From NCBI GenBank assembly GCA_003290465.1, contig CP030759.1, positions 3,172,501 through 3,236,500 on the forward strand: a DNA stretch of 64,000 nucleotides, in the 5' to 3' direction. Positions within the stretch are counted from its first letter, which is position 1; each line of letters starts with the position of its first letter. The notes beneath the pieces were generated by a model. The model was not told where the DNA came from and did no database searches. It worked only from the letters and a program-made list of their open reading frames with translations. Position numbers and translations under genes: made by a program. The stretch is from Candidatus Sumerlaea chitinivorans (lineage in GTDB: Bacteria > Sumerlaeota > Sumerlaeia > Sumerlaeales > Sumerlaeaceae). Shown here in pieces: positions 35,119 to 45,178 of this stretch.

Positions 35119-38100
35119 ATGCGGGTAAGGGCGTTTCGGATATTCGTGAGTTTGTCGGTTGCGATGATTGCCGCCAGTGCACTGGCGGATAAATTAGCAG
35201 ACTTTGGCCTTGATTCGAGCGGTAAACCTATTGCTCGGGAAGAGCGGCAGCCGCCGGTCCCAAGTATCGTACTGCCCGGTGCGGGAGGATACTCGAAATT
35301 GGCGCGTCCTGAGTTAGCGGCTAGTGGGAGCGCCGATGTCGCCGAGAGGGCGCGGCTAATTTCGAAGCTCATTGTGGCTGGCCCGACGGCCGAAGAGCGC
35401 AAGTTGGGTGCGAGCACCCCCCTGCCCGCTGGCACCTCCCTAACGGATGTGATTGTCAGCGGCGACAGTGTGAAAATCCTTCTCGATCTTCCCGAAGATT
35501 TTGTGACCTCCGCGACCCGCGTTGCGGATAAGTTCGACGCTATCTCCGATGCGTTTATTCGCAATCTCCAGCAGTTGCCTCTGCGCAGCTTCGAGGTGCT
35601 CGCGCGCAAGCCAGGCTCGTCGGACTATCTGCCTCTCGATCGTTTCCTTCCAAAGGAGGCAGCTCCAGAAGTTGATTTGACACCGGATACGGCTACTCCA
35701 CCAGCCCTACCAGAAGCGGATATCACAACTCGCTCGCAAGAAGCTCGGCTCAACCAATACCCACGCCCAGCCGGTTCGCGGCCAGTCGGGGCACTCACCG
35801 GCAAAGCAGTGTATTTGAACCCGGGGCACGGGTGGGACTGGCGTGAGTCGGATTACTGGGGACTTCAGCGCGGCTTCGTGCAAAACAATATCGAGGACTT
35901 TTCAAATGTCGAGCTCATCAACCAGTGGTTGTGGGCCTATTGCTATAACGCCGGCGCCGACGTCTTTAGCTGCCGGGAGCTCGACTTCAACACGAACATG
36001 GTCATCGTGGATAACGATGACGGCTGGGATGGCTCCAAGGGCTACTACGAAACCGGGAGCGGCTGGTTCAATAGTACCCTGAAGGGCTTCGCAAACGGGT
36101 ACATCCCTTACCTCTCGGGAGCGGATCCCTTCTCTTCGGGAACAAACCGCTTAGTTCAGTGCGTGGTCGGCACCCCAACGGCATCAGCCCGATGGGTGCC
36201 TCAAATTCCAGCGTCAGGCTGGTACAATGTCTATGTGAGCCACGGGGCGTTCTCTAACCGCTCGCCTCAGGCTCATTATCGCATTTACCACGCAGGCGGA
36301 GTCACCGAGACGACAATCGACCAACGGATGCGCCGCTTTACGTGGATCTATCTCGGCACGTTTTATTTTGAAGCTGGCGTGGACGCGCAGCACGCAAGTG
36401 TCGAGCTCCTCAACGACTCAAGCTCGACCTCCCATTATGTGAGCGCCGACGCCGTGCGTTTCGGGGGAGGCATGGGTCTCATTAGTCGTGGCACAGCGGG
36501 CACGAGCGGCAAGCCACGCTTTGAAGAAGAAGCCCGCTATCACATTCAGTTCTCGGGTGCTCCCACGTCAGTTTACGATTCGAGTTCGAGTGATCAGGCA
36601 GATGGCTGGTCGGGTCGGCCAAAGTTTGGGCGTTGGCTGCGCGATGCGGCGGTGGCCTATGGTGCCCCAGCGCAGGATAGCGTCTTCATCAGTTCCCACA
36701 CGAATGCCTTCGACGGAACAGCTCGCGGCTTGGACACCTACGTCTACACCGGCTATGAGGGAACATGGCATGATCAGTTCCGCAATTTCGTCCATGACGA
36801 AGTACTGAACGACTGTCAAAAGGGCTACAGCTCTCTCTTTGTGAACCACGGCGTCGGGAAACGTTACGGTACTTACGGAGAGAATAACCCCAGCAATGTG
36901 GGCGATCTGATGCCCATCTTTCTGGGTGAGTGGCTCTTCCACGACAATGCCACCGACATGTCACTCTACCACGATCCCAAATTCCGTCAGGTCATGGCGC
37001 GGGCAATCTATCAAGGGATTGTGAAGTTCTGGGCGAACCGAAATGGGACAACGGTTAATTTGTTGCCGGAGCCTCCTCGCAACGTGCGGGTTCAACAGCT
37101 TTCGTCCACAAGTGTTCGCATCAGTTGGGACCAACCGCAAACCGACACTCAGGGGATTCGTGGCGATGCGGCCACGGGCTACGCGCTTTATGTGAGTTCC
37201 CACGGCCGCTCTTTCCCTGCTCCGATTACCATTAGTGGTGGCAGCACGACGAATTACGTGCTGAGCGGGATTACCCCGGATACGACGTACTTCTTTTATC
37301 TTACCGCCCGCAATGCTGGTGGCGAAAGCTTCCCCACCGAGACGCTCGCGTTTCGCACAAGCGTGGATCCGATGGCGCCGAAACTGCTCATCGTGAATGG
37401 ATTCGACAAGCTCGACATCGCGACGCGCCAAGCGGTTCCGTGGAGCGGCGGGACGCTTTACCGCCAGCGTTTGGCGAAGATGAACACCTACGATTACATT
37501 GTTGAGCATGCGCGAGCCATTGAACAGTGGGGCAAGTCCGTGGCTTTCGATTCGTGTGAGGACGAGGCCGTTGAGCTCGATTATGTTACGCTTGGTGGTT
37601 ATGGGGCGGTAGTTTGGGTCGGCGGCATTCAGGCGGAAGTCAGTACCACCGATCCCACGAATGACATTTCGATTTCGGCGGCTCAGCAAACGCGACTGAC
37701 CAACTACTTGAACTCGGGCGGCAAGCTTTTCCTTTCGGGTTCGGAAATTGCGTGGGATTTGGATCGTGCGGGCACAACCACATTTGTGGACAATACGTTG
37801 CGTGCAAACTACGTTGCGGATAGTGCGGGTGTCTTCAGCGCCAGTGGTGCAAGCGGTTCCATCTTTGCTGGCATTACCGGCATCAACTTCGACGATGGCT
37901 CTGGACCCACCTACAAGGTGAATTATCCCGACGTCATCACGAACACAGGTGGGTCGATCGCGGCACTTACTTACGGAGGAGGCGAGACTCTCATCGATGG
38001 TTTCAACGATCTTGGCGGATGGAAAGATCCAAACTACTCGTCGCAAACCACCGCCGACGCAGCCAGTGCCTTTGCAATTGTGAGTTCTCCTGTGCTGGAA

Positions 38101-39969
38101 GGGAGTGGGTCGGGCGATCTCTATTACGTTTGGGGCTCGGGTAGCTACATCCGGGAGTATAATTCTACACTCCCGGAATTCCCTGCCAACTCGACGTTAT
38201 CCATTTGGGTTTATGGGGATAACTCGGGGCATCAGGTGCGCATCTGCCTGCGCGACTCGGACAATGAGCTTTACGTCAATGATTGGGTGACAATCAACTT
38301 CTCGGGTTGGCGGCAGCTCACGTGGAATATCCCCACCGATCCGCGAACGGTCTGGGCAAATGTCGCGAACAACACTCTCGATGGACCCAACGTAAAGTTG
38401 GATTCGATCCATGTTCAGAAGGTTACAGGGGTGGCATCCGGACATCTTTACTTCGATAAGGCCAGTTACACGTCGCTGCAAGGTGGTGGGTCGGTGGCGG
38501 GTGTGCAATATGCCGGGACCTACAAATTGGTGTACTTAGCCTTCCCGTTCGAAACCATTGTCTCGGAATCCAAACGCAATCAGCTCATGGCACGTGCGCT
38601 CGACTTCTTTTTCCCCACCGTGGTGAGCACCGCGCGTGTTGAGCCTCTTACCACTGCCACCGGTTGGATGGTGCTGGCGCAGACACCGTCGGACGCAGCT
38701 TCTCTGAGCTACGACGCTGCGAACACAGCCCTGCGTGGTACCGTGAGCTCGGATCCCACTCGGTTCCGGATCGCGGGCTGGATGACGGACCAAAGCAAGT
38801 GGCTTCCTTACAGCACCGTCGGCACCAATCAGTATGTCCGCGGGAAATTCTATGTGTACTGTGGTGGGCAGACCAATCCCGCACAGACGAATCAGATTCC
38901 GGCAGCTCGCATGCGTCTTTCCATTCGTTTCGCACAGAATTCGATGCTTGAAGTTTTCAACCACACGAACCTCTCCGCGAGCGACGAACTCTTGGAACGT
39001 GAGCTGCGCCCATCGTCCGATCCTACAAAGCCGTCGCTCTATCGCGTGGATTTTGATCCAGTGGACGTTCCCTACCTCGTGGCGAATGCCGCTACCGAGG
39101 GGATCGCACAGGGCTTCGAAACGTACGCTTATTTCCCGCAGGATAATGGCTACCTTGCGTTGACAGAACTCTCGCTGGGGACGTATCCCGTCACGGAGGT
39201 TCCCAACAGCGTAGCCCCGGCGAAAATCTACGCAACAAGTGCATCGGACGCGGGTGATCTGAGCGCCGCACGTTCTGGCGCGATTCTCGAGCTTTACAGC
39301 ATCATTTTCGGTGCCGAGGGAAGCTATGGCACGCGGGACAATTCCTATGGGCCAACTTACAGCGAATCTGCCGCCGGTGTCACGGTCAGCTCGCGCGGGT
39401 TCGATAATTATCGTGGTGGTACACGCCTTGCCGTTGCTACCCTGGATTTCGCAGCGGACTCGGATCTAACTGCTCGCGTGCGCGTCGAACCAGCCCGACA
39501 ATATAAGATTCGCTTCCACGTGACATCGTCTCAAGATTCAAACAAGAATCCGCAGCTGCGGTTGCGCGCGCGCTCGATCCGGTTTGCGTGGTCGCAGAAA
39601 ATGGAAGTGGGTGGAGCGTTTGCAGCAGGGGCCGTCAACAATCTCATTGCGGCACAAAGCCTGCCCGGTGTTGGCTGTCTGAATCCAGACAAGAACCCGG
39701 GTGACACGGCTGGGGGATGGTACACCATGATTTTCCATACGCCGATGAGTCTCGACATTCGCCCAGAAGTGAGTGGCGATCTCTCCGCTCGTATGCCAAA
39801 CATTTCTGCCGAGCCCGGTCCCGGACAGAATGCTATTTCGCGGCGCGATTTGCGAGTTGGGTTCGACCTGCTCGACACGCTTAGTCCTCCGCCGAACGCG
39901 GTATTTGAAGAGGGGGATTTCACCCTTGATCGTATTGAGGTTCGGTCGTATCCGCTCGTGCGCGACTAA
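35119..39969 (+). CDS. Giant exported N-acetylmuramoyl-L-alanine amidase with nested domains
   Basis: A 1616-residue exported protein. After a signal peptide and about 200 residues, an Amidase_3-type catalytic domain begins with LNPGHGWDW (H237) and NNIEDFSNVE. It resumes with SSHTNA (H527), GLDTYVYTG and LGEWLF (E604), giving the zinc and catalytic residues of peptidoglycan amidases. The roughly 290 residues between the two histidines are far more than the usual 60-70; they hold a golvesin-C-like domain (YNVYVSHG, then SADAVRFGGG). An FnIII domain (about 650-750), a glutamine-amidotransferase-like region interrupted by a beta-sandwich module, and further beta domains follow. AGGGAG lies 8 bases before the start. 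A strong terminator follows. Probable wall-remodelling or predatory enzyme; the target is unknown. Confidence 0.82.
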   Translation: MRVRAFRIFVSLSVAMIAASALADKLADFGLDSSGKPIAREERQPPVPSIVLPGAGGYSKLARPELAASGSADVAERARLISKLIVAGPTAEERKLGASTPLPAGTSLTDVIVSGDSVKILLDLPEDFVTSATRVADKFDAISDAFIRNLQQLPLRSFEVLARKPGSSDYLPLDRFLPKEAAPEVDLTPDTATPPALPEADITTRSQEARLNQYPRPAGSRPVGALTGKAVYLNPGHGWDWRESDYWGLQRGFVQNNIEDFSNVELINQWLWAYCYNAGADVFSCRELDFNTNMVIVDNDDGWDGSKGYYETGSGWFNSTLKGFANGYIPYLSGADPFSSGTNRLVQCVVGTPTASARWVPQIPASGWYNVYVSHGAFSNRSPQAHYRIYHAGGVTETTIDQRMRRFTWIYLGTFYFEAGVDAQHASVELLNDSSSTSHYVSADAVRFGGGMGLISRGTAGTSGKPRFEEEARYHIQFSGAPTSVYDSSSSDQADGWSGRPKFGRWLRDAAVAYGAPAQDSVFISSHTNAFDGTARGLDTYVYTGYEGTWHDQFRNFVHDEVLNDCQKGYSSLFVNHGVGKRYGTYGENNPSNVGDLMPIFLGEWLFHDNATDMSLYHDPKFRQVMARAIYQGIVKFWANRNGTTVNLLPEPPRNVRVQQLSSTSVRISWDQPQTDTQGIRGDAATGYALYVSSHGRSFPAPITISGGSTTNYVLSGITPDTTYFFYLTARNAGGESFPTETLAFRTSVDPMAPKLLIVNGFDKLDIATRQAVPWSGGTLYRQRLAKMNTYDYIVEHARAIEQWGKSVAFDSCEDEAVELDYVTLGGYGAVVWVGGIQAEVSTTDPTNDISISAAQQTRLTNYLNSGGKLFLSGSEIAWDLDRAGTTTFVDNTLRANYVADSAGVFSASGASGSIFAGITGINFDDGSGPTYKVNYPDVITNTGGSIAALTYGGGETLIDGFNDLGGWKDPNYSSQTTADAASAFAIVSSPVLEGSGSGDLYYVWGSGSYIREYNSTLPEFPANSTLSIWVYGDNSGHQVRICLRDSDNELYVNDWVTINFSGWRQLTWNIPTDPRTVWANVANNTLDGPNVKLDSIHVQKVTGVASGHLYFDKASYTSLQGGGSVAGVQYAGTYKLVYLAFPFETIVSESKRNQLMARALDFFFPTVVSTARVEPLTTATGWMVLAQTPSDAASLSYDAANTALRGTVSSDPTRFRIAGWMTDQSKWLPYSTVGTNQYVRGKFYVYCGGQTNPAQTNQIPAARMRLSIRFAQNSMLEVFNHTNLSASDELLERELRPSSDPTKPSLYRVDFDPVDVPYLVANAATEGIAQGFETYAYFPQDNGYLALTELSLGTYPVTEVPNSVAPAKIYATSASDAGDLSAARSGAILELYSIIFGAEGSYGTRDNSYGPTYSESAAGVTVSSRGFDNYRGGTRLAVATLDFAADSDLTARVRVEPARQYKIRFHVTSSQDSNKNPQLRLRARSIRFAWSQKMEVGGAFAAGAVNNLIAAQSLPGVGCLNPDKNPGDTAGGWYTMIFHTPMSLDIRPEVSGDLSARMPNISAEPGPGQNAISRRDLRVGFDLLDTLSPPPNAVFEEGDFTLDRIEVRSYPLVRD

Positions 39970-40007
39970 CGAAGCCGCCTGGCCCCGCACCCCTGTAGTA
40001 ATATTCT

Positions 40008-40048
40008 GGCGACGCGGAATCTTCCCTCCGCGTCGCCGCCTCTTTTTT
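40008..40048 (+). terminator. Rho-independent terminator of the amidase gene
   Basis: GGCGACGCGGA (40008-40018) pairs perfectly with TCCGCGTCGCC (40027-40037) around an 8-base loop; GCC then TCTTTTTTC follows. It lies about 40 bases after the amidase stop. Confidence 0.85.
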
Positions 40049-40328
40049 CGCCCCCCCCTCCGCAGAGATGCCCAACCCGCAAGCACTTCAAGAGTGAACG
40101 CCTTCTCCTGCGGATTCCTTGGCGGCCGTCCATCGTTACAGCTTGGCCATGCGCAGTCGGTAGGTATTGAAGAGACACTTGCGAATTTGTCTGGCTGTCC
40201 GTTGCGGAATAGGTGAAACCAGCTTGCGCGCCGCCTTCTCTCGAATGGGGTGCTTTGGTTAGCTGCAGGCCCGATGGCAGTGGCATCCGCTTTACCGCTT
40301 CGCTCGGCGGGAGAGGGCCCCGCCTAAA

Positions 40329-40344
40329 TGGTACCTATTTACCA
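40329..40344. repeat. Inverted repeat, possible activator site upstream of amtB
   Basis: TGGTA-CCTATT-TACCA is a perfect five-base inverted repeat centred about 100 bases upstream of the -24/-12 promoter, a usual distance for an NtrC-type enhancer. The match to known NtrC sites is only partial. Confidence 0.3.
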
Positions 40345-40427
40345 CTTTTTCTGCTCCGTGTGCACAGAAAGTACCGCTCTAAGCCCTCCTATAGCCGCCA
40401 AAATCTCGACTAAGTGCCATTTTCAGT

Positions 40428-40443
40428 TGGCCCACCTTTTGCC
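40428..40443 (+). promoter_or_regulatory. Sigma-54 (-24/-12) promoter of amtB-glnK
   Basis: TGGCCC, five bases, then TTGCC matches the TGGCAC-N5-TTGCA consensus with the invariant GG and GC at the right spacing. Transcription would start near 40455, giving a leader of about 48 bases to amtB. Nitrogen-scavenging amtB-glnK operons are classic sigma-54 targets, and an NtrC-type activator gene lies at 55054-56448. Confidence 0.6.
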
Positions 40444-40502
40444 TTAGGGACGCAGGAGCTCGCGAGCACGTCAACATTGAGAGGAAAGGTCGGATCCAAT
40501 TT

Positions 40503-42298
<1,796 letters not shown>

Positions 42299-42311
42299 GC
42301 AGTGAGTCCGG

Positions 42312-42349
42312 GCCACGGCCATCCTCAGGCGTACCATGGTGGCCGTGGC
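42312..42349. terminator. Ten-base-pair hairpin between convergent glnK and peptidase genes
   Basis: GCCACGGCCA (42312-42321) pairs perfectly with TGGCCGTGGC (42340-42349) around an 18-base loop. It lies 13 bases after the glnK stop and overlaps the last codons of the opposite-strand peptidase. No T-run follows on either strand, so it would be an imperfect bidirectional terminator. Confidence 0.45.
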
Positions 42350-43386
42350 TCATCATCTTCGTCCTCTTCCGGATCAGCGTAGCGACTCGCCGAAGACTTC
42401 TCTTCTTCGTCCAGAGCTTGATAGATTTTCTCCTCTTCTTCCCATTCCCTGCGGCGAGCTCGGTTTCGCAGATATTTCACCAGCCAAGCCGCTAACGTCA
42501 ATACGGCCACAAATGCCCAAAACAGGCCCGAGTGGAAACTCAGCAGAGCCCAGTTCCGAAAAGACCGGAGCTCCTTACGCCAGCTGAGTTCCAATGGATC
42601 TCGATAGATCGGGTTCCAAAGTTGAGCGATCTCTGGCAGCCCTTTCTCACCCGTGAAGTTGCTTACGAAGCGCGCAAAGCTTTGCTGGCGTTGGGTCATC
42701 ATAAATTGCACAAGAGATGCACTCTGTCGATAGGCAAGCTGCTGAACGGCAGCATCCACCGGAAACGAATGCTCGAGTTGGTGGATGGGGATTAATCCTC
42801 CAATGAACGCCGCCCACGTCACGCTTGCCGCATCTTCTGTATCCCATTCCCCAGCGGCAAGCGTGGCCACCCCCTCTTCAAACCATCGCGGCAGCGGCCG
42901 CATACACCGGAGTCCAAGATAAATGTGAACGAATTCGTGAAGCAGGGTAGCTTGAAAATTCGCAGGGGTGCCCCGGCGGATAGCCTCAGCATTTAGTACC
43001 ACCGTTGGTTCGGCTCTGCGCACTGCCGCGACGGCCACGGAGTTCTCTGCCCATCGGCCGACCATCTTCACGAAAAGCTCGCGTGTCGGCGCCACCACAA
43101 GGCGTACTTGTACCAATAAGGCCTCACCCACCACCGACCGGAGGCTGTTTCGTGCTGCCCCAGCGCGCGAAATCACATCGTCGATCCACGGTTCATCTTC
43201 AGCAAGGTACTCCACCACAAAGTTCATGGTTTCGCGCGCCCGCACGCGCTCCTTTGGAAAGTAGCTGCGCAGCGTCAACGTCGTCGTGGCGTAAGCCGCA
43301 TAGGAACAGAGAATAAAGACGGCGCAAACTAACCTTGAAACCCTCCAAGGCTTCCGCCATGCCACGATGTTCGTGATAAGGATCAT
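42325..43386 (-). CDS. Exported gluzincin-type peptidase (peptidase MA-like)
   Basis: A 353-residue protein with an N-terminal signal anchor and a second hydrophobic helix at about 288-308. The zinc site is HEFVH at residues 150-154 with the downstream WFEEG containing the third ligand E171, as in peptidase-MA-like gluzincins. The C-terminal 45 residues are strongly acidic and basic by turns (rich in Glu, Arg and Asp), probably cytoplasmic. Substrate unknown. The start at 43386 is taken because the upstream six codons overlap the divergent promoter region; neither start has a clear ribosome site. It converges on glnK. Confidence 0.78.
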   Translation of the reverse strand: MILITNIVAWRKPWRVSRLVCAVFILCSYAAYATTTLTLRSYFPKERVRARETMNFVVEYLAEDEPWIDDVISRAGAARNSLRSVVGEALLVQVRLVVAPTRELFVKMVGRWAENSVAVAAVRRAEPTVVLNAEAIRRGTPANFQATLLHEFVHIYLGLRCMRPLPRWFEEGVATLAAGEWDTEDAASVTWAAFIGGLIPIHQLEHSFPVDAAVQQLAYRQSASLVQFMMTQRQQSFARFVSNFTGEKGLPEIAQLWNPIYRDPLELSWRKELRSFRNWALLSFHSGLFWAFVAVLTLAAWLVKYLRNRARRREWEEEEKIYQALDEEEKSSASRYADPEEDEDDEPRPPWYA

Positions 43387-43454
43387 TACGATTCCAGATT
43401 CCAAATCATTGAGTGCCAGAGCTTACGGTAACTGGTGAAGAGAAAAGGGTAAAC

Positions 43455-44255
43455 ATGGCGAATGTTGTGGTTGAATTGTCCGATGTCTCCCTAACGAGAG
43501 AGCGTCGCCAGATTCTTTCCGAGATTCGCTGGCTGGTGCGCGGCGGCGAACACTGGGTACTATTTGGTCCGAATGGCGCGGGTAAAACGACCTTGCTCAA
43601 TCTCCTTACGGGATACATTTGGCCTACTGACGGCGAGGTGGCGGTACTGGGGCAGCGGTTTGGAGAGACGGACCTGTCAGTATTGCGCCGACGAATTGCC
43701 ATGGTCAGTGACCAGCTGGCGCAGCGTATTCATGGTGAACTTACTGGATTAGAGATTCTCATCACGGGGGGCCGGGCGCACCTCAATCTCTTTCAGCCAG
43801 CCAGCACGAGCGAATTGCGCACGGCCGCCGAGGTTGCCACCGCGATGGGTGTGGTGGAGCTACTGGAAAAGCCGTTTCGTGTGCTGAGCTCTGGGGAGCG
43901 CCAACGGCTGCTCATTGCTCGCGCCCTGATGCGTCGGCCGGCACTGCTCATTCTCGACGAGCCTTGTGCGGGGCTCGACCTCGCCGGCCGTGAATTTGTT
44001 TTGGAGACCATTCGGCGAGCGGCAAGTTGGGCTCATCCCCCGACCATCATTTTCACGACGCATCATGTCGAAGAAATCACACCTGTCTTTACTCACGCTT
44101 TGCTGCTGCGGGCTGGGCGAGTCTTTGCTTCCGGCCCCTTGCGCAAAGTGCTTACCTCCCGGACGTTGAGCTCGCTATTTGAGATGCCGATCCGCGTCGT
44201 GTGGCGCGACGGCCGTTGCAGCGCAAGGGCAGAGTCTTTAGACGAATTTCGTTGA
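43455..44255 (+). CDS. ABC transporter ATP-binding protein
   Basis: A 266-residue stand-alone ABC ATPase. Walker A GPNGAGKTT is near residue 38, the signature is LSSGERQR (a variant of LSGGQ), Walker B LLILDEPCAGLD, and the switch region has TTHHVEEI. The sequence resembles the molybdate/iron-type YlmA/ModF subgroup of ABC ATPases, but no permease or binding protein is beside it, so it may serve distant permeases. Start 43455 has AAAAGGG upstream. The gene converges with the CDF transporter 17 bases downstream. Confidence 0.88.
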   Translation: MANVVVELSDVSLTRERRQILSEIRWLVRGGEHWVLFGPNGAGKTTLLNLLTGYIWPTDGEVAVLGQRFGETDLSVLRRRIAMVSDQLAQRIHGELTGLEILITGGRAHLNLFQPASTSELRTAAEVATAMGVVELLEKPFRVLSSGERQRLLIARALMRRPALLILDEPCAGLDLAGREFVLETIRRAASWAHPPTIIFTTHHVEEITPVFTHALLLRAGRVFASGPLRKVLTSRTLSSLFEMPIRVVWRDGRCSARAESLDEFR

Positions 44256-44272
44256 TGGCTGAACTGCCCGCC

Positions 44273-45178
44273 TCACGTTTGCACGCTGCCCGGACTCTCA
44301 ATTTCGGGCTCCAGCGTCGCATGCTCGATATGCCATTCCTTGCGCAGATACTCGCGGATGGCGGGCAGTTGGGCGACCTGTGCACAGAGGTTGTCGCCAT
44401 TAAACACTACGTGCGCAGTCAAAACGTGATATCCCGAGCCGAGCTCCCACACATGAATATGGCGAACGTCGCGCAAACCGAATTGGGCAATAAGCTCGGC
44501 ACGAAGTTCCTCAATGGCTACGTCAGGGGGCGTGCCCTGCATGAGAATGTGCAGAGCCCGGCGGGTCAATTGGTAGGTGCCTCGCACCACGAACAAAATC
44601 ACAACGATGGAGGCAATGGGATCCAAATAAACGCCGCCGGGGACTTTGACGAGCAGCGCCGCCAAAACAACAAGAACCGACGAGACGGTATCCTGCAGCA
44701 AATGCAGGAATGCGGCTCGAACGTTGAGGTCTTCGCGATCGTGGCCGTGGAGCAAAACGACTGCGACGAGATTTCCGACAAGACCCACGGTCGCGACGAC
44801 CAGCATCGTCATCTGTTCCACAGGCGTGGGATGAATCAGCCGCACCACAGCTTCCCGGATGACTAACGTTGCGACGACAAGCAACGTTGCGCCGTTGAAG
44901 AGTGCGGCAATGACCTCAAGGCGGTGAAAGCCGAATGTATGCCGCAGCGAAGGACGCCGGCGCGCCAGCAGCCGCGCGACCAGGGCAATCAGCAACGCCG
45001 CCACGTCGGTAAGGTTGTGGAGTGCATCGGATAGCAGCGAAAGGCTGCCCGACACCAACCCGCCAATAACTTCGGCGATGACAATAAACGCATTGAGAAG
45101 GACCGAAATCCCGAGGCGCGTATCAAATCTCTGTCGCTCAGCCTCAGATTTCAGGCGAATTTCACAGTGGTCGTTCAT
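44273..45178 (-). CDS. Cation diffusion facilitator (CzcD/ZitB-type) metal exporter
   Basis: A 301-residue CDF transporter with six hydrophobic helices. The metal site in helices 2 and 5 is seen as SLLSDALHNLTD and HLLQDTVSSV, and a cytoplasmic C-terminal domain carries HIHVWELGSGYHVLTAHVVF. It probably exports zinc, cobalt or cadmium in exchange for protons. Its ATG overlaps the TGA of the upstream chromate transporter (ATGA at 45175-45178), which supports this start over one 14 codons earlier and indicates coupled translation of a metal-resistance pair. Confidence 0.92.
   Translation of the reverse strand: MNDHCEIRLKSEAERQRFDTRLGISVLLNAFIVIAEVIGGLVSGSLSLLSDALHNLTDVAALLIALVARLLARRRPSLRHTFGFHRLEVIAALFNGATLLVVATLVIREAVVRLIHPTPVEQMTMLVVATVGLVGNLVAVVLLHGHDREDLNVRAAFLHLLQDTVSSVLVVLAALLVKVPGGVYLDPIASIVVILFVVRGTYQLTRRALHILMQGTPPDVAIEELRAELIAQFGLRDVRHIHVWELGSGYHVLTAHVVFNGDNLCAQVAQLPAIREYLRKEWHIEHATLEPEIESPGSVQT

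Larger units (their letters stand above)
39970..40502. other. Non-coding spacer with terminator and amtB promoter region
   Basis: This 533-base stretch holds no convincing gene. Its visible content is the terminator at 40008-40048, an inverted repeat TGGTA-N6-TACCA at 40329-40344 and a -24/-12 type promoter at 40428-40443. The remaining sequence shows nothing I recognise. Confidence 0.6.

Noticed and set aside
36961-38046. Long antisense open frame (361 codons) inside the amidase gene
   Set aside because: It lies wholly antisense to a well-supported 1616-residue protein, is rich in Arg and lacks domains or a ribosome site. It is a codon-usage shadow.
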